This document shows positions 8,401-16,404 of a stretch of 64,000 nucleotides of DNA, one piece after another. The DNA is from CAVZQN01 sp963837395. Its GTDB lineage: Bacteria; Acidobacteriota; HRBIN11; JAKEFK01. A program made the position numbers and the translations under genes. The number at the start of each line of letters is the position of its first letter. Within the stretch, counting starts at the first letter, position 1. Under the pieces are notes generated by a model that ran no database searches, was not told the DNA's origin, and saw only the letters and a list, made by a program, of their open reading frames with translations. The stretch covers positions 1,302,001 through 1,366,000 of the forward strand of contig CAWINI010000004.1 in assembly GCA_963837395.1 (NCBI GenBank), in the 5' to 3' direction.

Positions 8401-8457
8401 ACCCGTAAAAACAGATAAAGGGAAAAAAAGGAGGAACGGTAGGAGTAGTCGAGTCAT
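5407..8457 (-). CDS. Exported TPR-CHAT protein (caspase-like peptidase domain)
   Basis: The protein has about 1016 residues if started at ATG 8457, where a signal peptide begins (MTRLLLPFLLFFPLS, cleavage near residue 20); the frame is open 79 codons further upstream, but those would bury the signal. About ten to twelve tetratricopeptide repeats fill residues 25-500, many with the NNLGxxYxxxGxYxxAxxYYxxSL pattern. A helical, coiled-coil-like linker follows, then a CHAT domain from about 700 to the end. The caspase-like dyad is visible: His about 872 in HFATHALID and Cys about 919 in LSACQTGLG. CHAT domains are clan CD cysteine peptidases. The gene heads an operon with an ECF sigma factor and an anti-sigma factor. 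The substrate is unknown, and a periplasmic location is inferred from the signal peptide. Confidence 0.9.
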   Translation of the reverse strand: MTRLLLPFLLFFPLSVFTGEARDRALWQQLHQQAIVLEKAGNYADAIVQYEQSMKIAEEIGDKAAVAKNLIGIGRIRIKFGEFLEATNLIQQGKKLAEKLNERLILVSALIATSDLEERQGRFQDALKSANRALKIALELKDFKTLSEAYRFVGHSYYSQGQFKIALKNYQESLRYAEVTKNPSVICLSLLAVGVAFIDTGDYDHGVPCLLSALEKGEQAGEREVMPEILSEIGIAYKDMGMFEESAEYYNRGLRFAEEIGQKEAKARILNNLGVLYQNEGRYNEATQHYQQSLKIAEELKNRRGIALLLNNIGKIYLDEGRFEEALSYFERSLKTREEIGDQWGIAAALQNMGTTFEKQKLYDKAVDIYQRSLGISEQIGNKSQVALTFLHLGDAYLSQGNYQVAEENYKKGLSLAREVHSKVIIGSSLGGLGKIRMEKQKYSEAAEYFQQELTLAKEVTKPEMIWNASYGLAKVYESQERYSQALNFYSAAIHEIERVRTRASSDEGKSGFLLNHLHIYEELISLLHNLQLKYPRRNYDFQAFDYSEKAKARMFLDTLAEFQSGIRKGLSKEQLHKEKVIVQKISRLQTDLWNATTEKEQKEKQKKLREAERELDQFILDMKLSNPQYAQLKYPEPYRFSQVQKHLDKNSVLLEFFLSENESFVFAVTSAGEEVGTLPGRTELEESVRKYLEGIRMPPKTSLGKDANSLRQAYRNQAHTLYQILIAPVQKHLREKENLILILDGILHYVPFETLIMDGDRLLIEDFRISYAPSATIWASLQSKQNERNPKALLAFADPVLSSDSSELSEELQGTRLHDLVRLRYAREEVEGIASLYPQDLREIYLAEEATEEKFQNEKISEYDFIHFATHALIDEEVPRRSGIVLTSGAAGRSDGVLQMHEIWNLHLSTKLVVLSACQTGLGKLVSGEGMVSLMRAFFYAGTKGVVVSLWNVDDSSTANLMKDFYIHMKEGKNPAESLRQAKLGMIQHARKGSSYVAYEDPYYWAPFILVGQGN

Positions 8458-8505
8458 GAAATACCTTCCCCAATGGTACCTGTAAATCTCAGGTTTTTCT
8501 AACTC
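8458..8505 (-). promoter_or_regulatory. 48-bp repeat, copy B, abutting the TPR-CHAT start codon
   Basis: This segment ends immediately before ATG 8457 and includes its ribosome-binding site (GGGGAAGG on the minus strand). It contains a short hairpin, ACCTG-7-CAGGT, that is not preserved in copy A at 972-1019. It may be the leader of the TPR-CHAT operon. Confidence 0.4.
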
Positions 8506-8862
8506 GGCTGCGATCACCATCGACCAGGTAACATCACGATGATAGAATGCCGTGGCTTCTCTGGCACGCGATTTACCGCACCATTGATAGGATACAAATG
8601 CATGGTTGAATGCATCGTAGGCAGCTTCATTCCAAATTCCAAATGAAGCTTCATCGCCTCCTCCCACAAATGTTTGATAAAGTCTTACGACCAAGATTGA
8701 TGGATCGTTTCAAGAGACATATTCAAACCGTATTCACATAGACCTCGAAGGGTTCAAATTCCGGTTATATCACGACAGGATCTGATTAGAAATAAGAAAG
8801 CTACAGGACGCTCGCAAGATTTAGTAGACGTTCAGTTGCTGGAAGACACCATTGAATGAGAC
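8506..8862. other. Intergenic stretch, about 357 bases
   Basis: This lies between the histidine kinase stop and the TPR-CHAT leader and should hold the promoter of the TPR-CHAT/ECF operon; no clear -35/-10 pair was recognised. The minus frame 8458-8694 is open and looks mildly protein-like (WNEAAYDAFNHAF), which could be a remnant of another gene. Confidence 0.45.
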
Positions 8863-10272
8863 TTAGGCAGGCTGCTTTAAAGGCAATCGGATTTTGAAAC
8901 AAGTATTACCCGGTTTCGATTCAACTGTAACGTTGCCGCGATGTCTGCGGATGATTCTGTATACAGTATCTAAACCAAGACCAGTTCCCTCACCCATTTT
9001 TTTCGTGGTAAAAAAAGGTTCAAAAATTTTTCCTTGAATTTCTGGTGCGATTCCGGTTCCGGTATCAGTAATTTCAATTACTACAGAATCTTGATCCAAA
9101 GCAGTGCGTATTCCTAACTTCCCACCGTTCTTCATTGCATCCGCCGCATTGTCAATCAGATTCGTCCATACTTGATTCAATTCACTGGCGTATACACACA
9201 CGCGCGGCAAGCTCTTATCAAAATTTTTTTCGATTGTTATTCCATGTTTCAATTTGTATTTCAACATCACCAGAGTACTTTCAATCCCTTGATGAATATC
9301 AATTTCTTGCATTGGCGCCTGATCCATGTACGTATATTCTTTGATAGCCTTAACCAATTCTGAGATTCGGCTTGTACTTGATTCAATTTCTTTTGTTAAT
9401 TTTCTGGCGGAAACTTGTGAAACAATCCGCATCAATGCTTCTGCAAGTGCGTCTTGACCGACTTGTTGCTTCAATCCTTCAAGCCACGAAATCTCCAGGC
9501 TTGTTTCAGCTAAGACCGGCGCGAATTTTCCTCCACCTTGAATTTTATTTTTCTCAAGCCAGCTGCTAATTTCATCTTCTTTTTCACTTTGAGTCAGTGA
9601 ATCCATGAGTTCAGGCGCTTGCGTATTCAATAATGCCTGACGCTCGAAATGCAAAATTGCTTTTCGTTGATCAGCGCTCAGGTTGCGGGTATCAAGCTGC
9701 GAGGTTGCTTCGCGCAAAGCTTCTTGCGCTTCGCTCAATGCCAGAGCAGCACGTTTGGCAGATGCTGACGGATTATTCAGTTCGTGAGCGAGGCCGGCAG
9801 ATAACTTTCCCAGTGCAGCAAGTTTTTCGGTTTGTTGAAGCTCTCTTGTAACCCAACGGGTCCGGTCAAGCATCATCCCTACCAAACGCTGTGTTAATAA
9901 AGGTGTATCTCGAATCATTTCCGGAAAAACATCAACATTGCCAACAAGTACTCTACTTTTTTTTGCGGCGCGTACCGAACCTGTGTAATGTGTCAGGCGT
10001 GAATATGGAAGTTTGCCACCAACTTCTCCCGGTTCCATATCCCAGACTCGATTGTCCTGGTTATCAGAATCGCGTCGATACTGAAGTAATCCATCAACCA
10101 AAATAATAAAATCGTTAGCCGGATCTCCTTCTTTAGAAACGCAGTCACCAGGATTAAATGTTTTTTCTGAAACGTGATTGGCAAGCCACAAAAGTTCATC
10201 ATCAGGCAGATCACCAAACTCCTCAACAATCCGCATTTCTTTTGTGATCCGTTTCAAATCTTCGTCAGTCAT
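8863..10272 (-). CDS. Histidine kinase with N-terminal cyclic-nucleotide-binding domain
   Basis: The 469-residue soluble protein has a cNMP-binding/CRP-like beta-barrel domain at residues ~20-135, a HisKA region whose phospho-acceptor H163 lies in the H-box LAHELNNP, and a HATPase_c domain at ~330-465 with the N-box NLIDNAADA, the G1 box DTGTGIAPE, FEPFFTTK and GTGLGL. There is no membrane segment, so it is a cytoplasmic sensor. It starts one base after the stop of the REC-thioredoxin-reductase gene, which is its likely partner. Such cNMP-kinase plus REC-flavoprotein pairs occur in many environmental bacteria. Whether the sensor domain binds a cyclic nucleotide cannot be decided here. A damaged copy of its C-terminus lies at 321-802. 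Confidence 0.92.
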   Translation of the reverse strand: MTDEDLKRITKEMRIVEEFGDLPDDELLWLANHVSEKTFNPGDCVSKEGDPANDFIILVDGLLQYRRDSDNQDNRVWDMEPGEVGGKLPYSRLTHYTGSVRAAKKSRVLVGNVDVFPEMIRDTPLLTQRLVGMMLDRTRWVTRELQQTEKLAALGKLSAGLAHELNNPSASAKRAALALSEAQEALREATSQLDTRNLSADQRKAILHFERQALLNTQAPELMDSLTQSEKEDEISSWLEKNKIQGGGKFAPVLAETSLEISWLEGLKQQVGQDALAEALMRIVSQVSARKLTKEIESSTSRISELVKAIKEYTYMDQAPMQEIDIHQGIESTLVMLKYKLKHGITIEKNFDKSLPRVCVYASELNQVWTNLIDNAADAMKNGGKLGIRTALDQDSVVIEITDTGTGIAPEIQGKIFEPFFTTKKMGEGTGLGLDTVYRIIRRHRGNVTVESKPGNTCFKIRLPLKQPA

Positions 10273-10273
10273 C

Positions 10274-11947
10274 TTAAACCTTACTTAGATATTGATGAAT
10301 GAATTGGACCGCAATTGAACCTTCACCAACTCCTGATGCAACGCGTTTTACAGAACCGTGCCGCACATCTCCCACTACAAAAATTCCTGGAGTGCTGGTT
10401 TCTAACAAACTCGGATCACGATCCAATTGCCATCCTTTTGGAGGTTGACCATCACGAATCAAATCTGAACCGGAAAGAATGAAGCCTCGATCATCGCATT
10501 CAACAATTCCTTCTACACAACCAGCATGAGGCCTTGCACCTATGAATATGAATAGATAGTTTGTCTGGATCTTTTCTGTTTTTCCGGTGGCAGCACAGTG
10601 AATTGTAATTGCTTCGAGATGTTCTGTTCCATGAACTTCAACAATTTCAGAGTTGTATTGCACGGAAATGTTTGGAGTTTGCTGAATGCGATCAATTAAA
10701 TATTTGGACATGGTGTTCTTCAACGAACTACCACGAACCAGCATCACTACCTGACCGGCATATCCTGCAAAATGAACCGCAGCTTGTCCGGCAGAATTTG
10801 CACCACCAACGAGATAAACGGTCTCACCGCGGCATTCTATTGCTTCAGTCATTGCGGCTCCATAATACACACCGGCACCATTTAGATTTTCAATGCCAGG
10901 AACATCCAGCTTGCGCCATTGCACACCTGTGGCAATCAACAAGGCATGACATCGAATTTCAGTTCCATTTGCTAATTCAATGACTTTGTAAGGTCCATCA
11001 ACACGTACGCGAGTTGCTTCTTGCGGTGCAAGAATTTCTACGCCAAATCGCCGGGCTTGCGCGACCCCTCTGCGCGTAAGATCGGCGCCGGTAAGTCCGG
11101 CAGGAAATCCCAAATAATTTTCGATGCGTGAACTTTGCGCAGCTTGTCCGCCCGGAGCTTCGCGCTCAATCATCACAGTTCGAAGTCCTTCCGATGCACC
11201 ATATACCGCGGCTGCAAGACCTGAAGGTCCACTACCTACGATGACCAGGTCATAAAAATCGCTTTCGGCTCGTGTGCGCAATCCAATGTGATCTGCAATT
11301 TCAGTTGGTAATGGTGATGAAAGTTTCGTTCCATCTTTAAACAAAACCAGCGGCAGCTTGTTCAATTCGTTTTCATTCAGAGCTTCCACCAGTGTGCGAA
11401 CTTCGGTGTCACGATCCTTCGTTTCAATATCGAACCAGCGATAAGGCAGGTTATATCGCGCTAAAAAGTCTTTCACTGTATGTGAATGTGCTGACCATCG
11501 ATTTCCCAATACCCGGATCCCTTCAAAAGGAGGCCGGTAGTTTGCCAGCCAGTCATCCAGTAAATCATCCAGCATCGGATACAAATTTACTTCAGGAGGA
11601 TCCCATGGTTTCAAAAGATATTGATGGATGTGTGCCAGATTGATAGCAGCAATTGCTGCATCAGTATCGGAATAAGCGGTTAATAGAACTCGTTTGGCAT
11701 CCGGGAAAATTTTGATCGCTTCTTCTAAAAAACCAACGCCATCCATTTGAGGCATGCGTTGATCGACAAGCAGTAATGCCACAGCATCGTTCCGTTCTTT
11801 CAATCGCCGCAGCAGTTCCAGCGCTCTTATTCCGGACTCCGCACGGAGAACGCGATAATCTTCACTGTAATGATTTTTTAAATCCCTTTCGATGGCGCGT
11901 AGCACATCGAAATCATCATCCACTGTTATTAAAGTCGGTTTTGACAT
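10274..11947 (-). CDS. Response-regulator receiver fused to a thioredoxin-reductase-like flavoprotein
   Basis: Start ATG 11947 has GGTGGA four bases upstream and gives 557 residues; an open extension to 11995 lacks such a signal. Residues 1-125 form a receiver domain with acidic pocket D10-D12 and phospho-acceptor D62 in LLLVDQRMPQMDG. A thioredoxin-like segment follows (~140-225), then a two-domain FAD/NAD(P) reductase (~245-555) with FAD motif VIVGSGPSG, NAD motif YLVGGANSAGQAA and C-terminal GIFVVGDVRHG. The redox-active CxxC expected between the two reads YYGAAM, so this is not an ordinary thioredoxin reductase. It precedes the histidine kinase by one base and probably couples phosphorelay state to a flavin redox activity; the electron acceptor is unknown. 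Confidence 0.9.
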   Translation of the reverse strand: MSKPTLITVDDDFDVLRAIERDLKNHYSEDYRVLRAESGIRALELLRRLKERNDAVALLLVDQRMPQMDGVGFLEEAIKIFPDAKRVLLTAYSDTDAAIAAINLAHIHQYLLKPWDPPEVNLYPMLDDLLDDWLANYRPPFEGIRVLGNRWSAHSHTVKDFLARYNLPYRWFDIETKDRDTEVRTLVEALNENELNKLPLVLFKDGTKLSSPLPTEIADHIGLRTRAESDFYDLVIVGSGPSGLAAAVYGASEGLRTVMIEREAPGGQAAQSSRIENYLGFPAGLTGADLTRRGVAQARRFGVEILAPQEATRVRVDGPYKVIELANGTEIRCHALLIATGVQWRKLDVPGIENLNGAGVYYGAAMTEAIECRGETVYLVGGANSAGQAAVHFAGYAGQVVMLVRGSSLKNTMSKYLIDRIQQTPNISVQYNSEIVEVHGTEHLEAITIHCAATGKTEKIQTNYLFIFIGARPHAGCVEGIVECDDRGFILSGSDLIRDGQPPKGWQLDRDPSLLETSTPGIFVVGDVRHGSVKRVASGVGEGSIAVQFIHQYLSKV

Positions 11948-12074
11948 GACTCCACCTTGGTCTGAAATATTAAGGCTTCGCTTCCAGATGCGCAAACTGG
12001 CCGATATGCAGTTTGATATATAGCTTTTTAAAAAGATATCAGATCTAAAACGAGGATCAAATGTATATAAGGAA

Positions 12075-12320
12075 CTAGATTTTTCTGAGGACTAGAAGGA
12101 AAATGATTGCACCCACGGTGGCAACCAATAACTCTCCGACCAATCCAAAAGCTGAAAGTTGCAGCAAACGAAACAGGAATCCACCGAACAACGAGCCAAT
12201 GATTCCAATGATGAGATAGCTGACAATTCCTTTTCCTTGTCTTTTCATGATCAAGCTTGCAATCCAACCTGCAGCCAATCCGATCAACAAAAACCAAACA
12301 ATATCCATCAACCAAGCCAT
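12075..12320 (-). CDS. GlsB/YeaQ/YmgE-family small membrane protein
   Basis: The 81-residue protein has three hydrophobic helices and the glycine-patterned signature of the transglycosylase-associated/GlsB family: IGLAAGWIASLIM near residue 13, the positively charged loop KRQGKG, IIGIIGSLFGGFLF, and a last helix VATVGAIIFLLVL. Length and layout match the family. Members are inner-membrane proteins linked to stress responses; the molecular role is unclear and the 'transglycosylase' name is historical. It stands alone between the REC-flavoprotein gene and the spermidine-synthase-like gene. Confidence 0.9.
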   Translation of the reverse strand: MAWLMDIVWFLLIGLAAGWIASLIMKRQGKGIVSYLIIGIIGSLFGGFLFRLLQLSAFGLVGELLVATVGAIIFLLVLRKI

Positions 12321-12437
12321 AGTTTCTCCTGTTCCTTTTTTTGTGTAGGAAGAAACGCGCTCCCCACGACGGGAATTGAACGCAGTTTAGCATCTTTGAA
12401 CAAACACGCAATAGTGGACTTTAGTCCAATATGGATT

Positions 12438-14804
12438 TCAGGCGGCGAGTTTCCGAGCAGGAATCATCAAGCAGAGATAGAGTATTCCAGCGATCATCAA
12501 GTTGATATGAATGCCTAACCACATAGAGATGCCCACCGCAACAATGCTGGCAAGAACACTTGATGCTCCGTTTACGCCCCACATCCACGGTTTTGCTGAA
12601 TCTGAAATTCTTGAAAGGACACGCATTCCCAATGGGAAACAAAATCCAAGAAGCAACGATAAGGGAGCCATGAAAGCAACCACAATCAACGATCGGATGA
12701 GAAGCCCGTACTGAACAGTGGCTTGCGTGGACGGCGTAATCAGGAGAGTGGCCAAGAATACAGTCAAACCAATAATGAGCGGCAGAGTTAAAGCCCAACG
12801 AGGTTTTTCAATGGAGATTCGGTCAGAAATAAAACTACCGATTCCAGTAAAAAGGATCATTGCGAAAAGAATAATCGCAAGTGCGTAGGTGGGATGTCCA
12901 AGATAAACTGAGAAACGTTGCAAAAGCGAAATCTGAATCAGCATGAATCCAAATCCAATAATTGAAAAGTAACTCATTGCAGCAGCAAAAGCCGATTTGT
13001 TCATTGCCGGCATACCGGACTGAATGAGTGGCCAGAAAATGATGAAAGTAACAAGAGCCACGGACACAAGAAACAGCAGAACAAGAGTGGAAGTTGCGGT
13101 TAAGTTACCTTCCAGAACTCCGCCAACTGGAATTTTTCGATAAAAGCTGGTGGGTTTCAACATATTGAAGAAAAAGGGACGCAAATCTGTTGGGGGACTA
13201 AAATCAAAATCAGGATGTGCAACGGCTTTTTCGAGTTGCTCGGGTGATTTGCTTTGCGAAATATTTGCAAGGCGCGAGTTGCTTGAATTCATTCCTGGCG
13301 CAAGAAGGATCGAAAACCCGTAAATTTTCGAGAGGTCTATCAGTTTTTGAACATCTGTAGTTTGAAATGGATCTACTGATGTCAAAAGAGTGGCGACTTT
13401 GTCGCAAGACACAAGGATCATATTCCGGGATGGATCCTGAACGCCTCGATCCAAAAGAGCTGCTGTTCCAAGAGCAACAAGACGATTCGTTTCCGATATA
13501 ACTAACGGTGAAAACCATCGTGAAACGCTGAATACACCGTGCGGTTTAAGAGCTCGTAATATTACTCTCCACGCTTCTACTGTGTACAATCCGTTTTCCG
13601 TTAAGGTAAATGCTCCAGCTCCTGTTGCAGCCCATGTATCGATGAGTGACATTTGAACAATATCGTATCGATTTTGATTGCGGCTTAGATAGGATCGAGC
13701 TTCATCATGAACAAGTGTCACTTCCGGACGATTAGCGATAAAGATAAAGTCGCGGTAGCGATCCGTAATCAGGTCAAGAAGAATCTTGTTGATTTCAATT
13801 CCAACGATCGAAGTGGATTTTCCCCAAATTGCCGCTAAAAGATCTCGACCACCTCCGACCCCGATGACTGCAGTATCCCCGTGCCGGAAAAAATAAGGAA
13901 GGATAGTTACATCATACGGAACCCAGTTCAAAGCCGAGTTCTGCCCGTCCCATTGAGTAAACGGAGTTCCCGCTTCTCCATCGATAATGATCCATGCATA
14001 ATTCGTACGAAATACTTCACCACCTTTTAATGGTCCCCAATAGTATGCTCGGCCATTGAACGGCTTTCTCACAATCACGTAGGAATGACTATTCCAGGCA
14101 GTGTAATCATAGGAATATCCTTGCAGCCAAAGGTCTTTGTTTTTCGGATAAGGAATCCCAATGAGATCGCTTGAATTGATGATGGCAATTCCCGCAAAGA
14201 GAATGGCAAGAAGTGCATTTAGTTTGCGTTCAGATTTCGAGTAAAAACGGTCAAAGCAATGGGCCGCTATTCCAGCAATTGCCGCCGCCAAAAAAAACGC
14301 AGACGTAATATTGGTTGAATTTAATATGAGTATGACCAGAAGACATCCTGAAGCAGCTCCAATTAAATCTGCGCTATACAAACGCCCAATCTGACCATCA
14401 GTGCGAGTCAAAGCTATAGTTACCACAATCCCCGACAAGAAAAACGGTATGGCAATGAGAATCGTTGTAACCGTCATTACGACAATTACGATCCCAAGGT
14501 GGTCTTTTAAAACAGGAATAGGAATACAAAGAATTACTATGTGCAAGATGGCGATAGCTACAGCGAACAGCGTGGAAAATCGAGGCAGAGCAGTTTCATT
14601 TTGATCCAATCCCATCCAGGACGGTTTAAGAAATACAAACACTGCGCCTGCCGCCATTCCAAGCATCGCAAGTGATACGGCAAGAAATGACAGATGGTAC
14701 CAGGTCAAGACCGATAGCAAACGAGCGTTGAGGATTTCAACAATCAGCGTAGCAACAGTTGTTAGGAATAAACCGGCATACATCCAGCGAAAGCTTTTTC
14801 CCAT
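12438..14804 (-). CDS. Membrane protein with spermidine-synthase-like methyltransferase-fold domain
   Basis: From ATG 14804 (GGGGGAA upstream) the protein has about 788 residues; an in-frame ATG at 14843 would add 13. About seven membrane helices fill residues 1-210. A soluble domain at ~215-555 has the SAM/spermidine-synthase fold: GVGGGRDLLAA as nucleotide loop, then an acidic IEINK strand end, and a VTLVHDEARSYL segment. Five to six more helices close the protein. This is the fused transporter-like/spermidine-synthase architecture common in soil bacteria. The substrate is not known; true polyamine synthesis is doubtful because no polyamine genes are nearby. It stands apart from the kds genes. 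Confidence 0.85.
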   Translation of the reverse strand: MGKSFRWMYAGLFLTTVATLIVEILNARLLSVLTWYHLSFLAVSLAMLGMAAGAVFVFLKPSWMGLDQNETALPRFSTLFAVAIAILHIVILCIPIPVLKDHLGIVIVVMTVTTILIAIPFFLSGIVVTIALTRTDGQIGRLYSADLIGAASGCLLVILILNSTNITSAFFLAAAIAGIAAHCFDRFYSKSERKLNALLAILFAGIAIINSSDLIGIPYPKNKDLWLQGYSYDYTAWNSHSYVIVRKPFNGRAYYWGPLKGGEVFRTNYAWIIIDGEAGTPFTQWDGQNSALNWVPYDVTILPYFFRHGDTAVIGVGGGRDLLAAIWGKSTSIVGIEINKILLDLITDRYRDFIFIANRPEVTLVHDEARSYLSRNQNRYDIVQMSLIDTWAATGAGAFTLTENGLYTVEAWRVILRALKPHGVFSVSRWFSPLVISETNRLVALGTAALLDRGVQDPSRNMILVSCDKVATLLTSVDPFQTTDVQKLIDLSKIYGFSILLAPGMNSSNSRLANISQSKSPEQLEKAVAHPDFDFSPPTDLRPFFFNMLKPTSFYRKIPVGGVLEGNLTATSTLVLLFLVSVALVTFIIFWPLIQSGMPAMNKSAFAAAMSYFSIIGFGFMLIQISLLQRFSVYLGHPTYALAIILFAMILFTGIGSFISDRISIEKPRWALTLPLIIGLTVFLATLLITPSTQATVQYGLLIRSLIVVAFMAPLSLLLGFCFPLGMRVLSRISDSAKPWMWGVNGASSVLASIVAVGISMWLGIHINLMIAGILYLCLMIPARKLAA

Positions 14805-14886
14805 GGTGTGATTCCCCCGCTTAACGTCGTTGTATTTTATCAAAATGTACTTTTGCTCTGCGCCTGCATTGTGGGCGGCCCGGAGT

Positions 14887-15423
14887 TTAGTCTGTTTTTT
14901 TCTTCGAGCTAAATTTTTTCAGGATTGAATCTGTTTTGCCTTGGGCTTGCAACAATAAATCAAGAAACTCACGAACCGCTCCATCTCCCCCAGATTTGCC
15001 GAGCACAAGATCGACTCTTGCTTTTACAGACTCATGGGCATTGGCTGGTGCTGCCGATAATCCAACTTTTTCTAAGACAGGAAGATCAGGAACATCGTCT
15101 CCGATGAAAGCAATTTGATCGTAAGAGAGATTGCGTTCTTTGATGATTTGCTCCAACACCGGAAGTTTGTCCATTTTTTCCATGTAGACATCTTCAATAT
15201 TTAATTCCTGGCAGCGGAGTTTAAGCGATGGCGATGACCTTCCGCTGATAATACCGATTCGGATTCCTGCTTTCATTGCACAGACGATTCCGAATCCATC
15301 ATGAATCGAAAAGAATTTTACTTCCTGGCCATCAGGCAGCAGTAAGACACGTCCGTCGGTCATAACGCCATCGACATCAAGAAGGACCATACGGATGTTG
15401 CGAGCCTTGTTCTCTATATTCAT
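14887..15423 (-). CDS. kdsC: Kdo-8-phosphate phosphatase
   Basis: The 178-residue HAD-family enzyme hydrolyses 3-deoxy-manno-octulosonate 8-phosphate to Kdo and phosphate in the cytoplasm. HAD motif I is LLDVDGVMTDG (residues ~14-24, nucleophile Asp then Asp+2), motif II is ISGRSS, and motif IV is FIGDDVPDLP. Length and lack of a cap domain fit the tetrameric C0-type KdsC. It is the last gene of the minus-strand operon kdsB-pyrG-kdsA-kdsD-kdsC, 21 bases after kdsD. Confidence 0.93.
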   Translation of the reverse strand: MNIENKARNIRMVLLDVDGVMTDGRVLLLPDGQEVKFFSIHDGFGIVCAMKAGIRIGIISGRSSPSLKLRCQELNIEDVYMEKMDKLPVLEQIIKERNLSYDQIAFIGDDVPDLPVLEKVGLSAAPANAHESVKARVDLVLGKSGGDGAVREFLDLLLQAQGKTDSILKKFSSKKKTD

Positions 15424-15444
15424 ATTAACCGCCGAGACGCGAAG

Positions 15445-16404
15445 TTAGAACATTTCGGTGCGCCAGAGATCATGAAGATGGATAATGCCGAGGATTTTTC
15501 GATCTTTATCCAGAATTAGCAGCGATGTGACCCTTTTCTGTTCCATTAAATTCAATGCCTTCGTTGCAAGATCTTCACCATCAATGGTTATCGGATCGGG
15601 AGTCATTACATCTTCAGCATTGAGTTTCAACAATTGATCGTCGTGTTCCAGATGGCGCCTTAGATCGCCATCAGAAATAATTCCCATAACGCGCCCGGCA
15701 TCATCGACTACGCTGGTAATTCCGATTCCTTTCCGCGACATTTCATAGATCACATCTTTCATCGGTGTTTTGATACGAACAATGGGAACTGCTTCACCGG
15801 TTCGCATTAACTCCGAAACTTTTAACAACTTCATTCCAAGTTTTCCGCCCGGATGTAATCGCGCAAAATCTTCTTCCTTAAATCCGCGTTGTACCATCAA
15901 ACACATCGCAAGCGCATCTCCCATCGCAAGCGCAGCAGTCGTTGATGCAGTGGGTACCAGATTCAATGGGCAAGCTTCTTGAGTGACACTTACATCCAAT
16001 ACAACATCACTGTAACGTGCTAGCGTTGATTGGCTGCGTCCTGTTAATGCAATCAGCGGAATGCCGAGCCGTTTTAACATTTCCAATAATCTCAACAGCT
16101 CTGCAGTTTCACCACTGTTCGAAATCGATATCACCACATCACCCGGAACAACCATTCCAAGATCACCATGAATCGCTTCAGCAGGATGTAAAAATAATGC
16201 AGGTTGTCCTGTACTGGAAAATGTTGCTGCAATTTTTCGGCAGATGATTCCGGATTTCCCCATTCCAGTTAAAACGACCCTGCCTTTGCAAGCGTCAAGC
16301 AACTCAACCGCCTTTTCGAAATTTGCATCAATACGATCGATTAAACCTAAAATCGCATTGGCTTCGCTTTGTAAAACTTCCAGGGCTGTCCGGTGCATCT
16401 TCAT
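15445..16404 (-). CDS. kdsD: Arabinose-5-phosphate isomerase
   Basis: The 319-residue protein converts ribulose 5-phosphate to arabinose 5-phosphate, the entry step of Kdo synthesis. An SIS sugar-isomerase domain covers residues ~35-185 (GMGKSGIICRKIAATF, HPAEAIHGDLGM, ISNSGET, CPLNLVPTAST), followed by the conserved HPGG of the KpsF/GutQ family and two CBS domains at ~205-319. Its start overlaps the kdsA stop as ATGA, indicating translational coupling. The full KpsF/KdsD architecture is present. Confidence 0.94.
   Translation of the reverse strand: MKMHRTALEVLQSEANAILGLIDRIDANFEKAVELLDACKGRVVLTGMGKSGIICRKIAATFSSTGQPALFLHPAEAIHGDLGMVVPGDVVISISNSGETAELLRLLEMLKRLGIPLIALTGRSQSTLARYSDVVLDVSVTQEACPLNLVPTASTTAALAMGDALAMCLMVQRGFKEEDFARLHPGGKLGMKLLKVSELMRTGEAVPIVRIKTPMKDVIYEMSRKGIGITSVVDDAGRVMGIISDGDLRRHLEHDDQLLKLNAEDVMTPDPITIDGEDLATKALNLMEQKRVTSLLILDKDRKILGIIHLHDLWRTEMF

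Noticed and set aside
5407..8457. Type III-E CRISPR-associated TPR-CHAT (Csx29)
   Set aside because: It has a signal peptide, there is no CRISPR array and no cas gene in the window; only the TPR-CHAT/sigma analogy remains.
8458..8694. 79-codon N-terminal extension of the TPR-CHAT gene
   Set aside because: It would bury a clear signal peptide, and ATG 8457 has its own ribosome-binding site; it could be a remnant of another gene.
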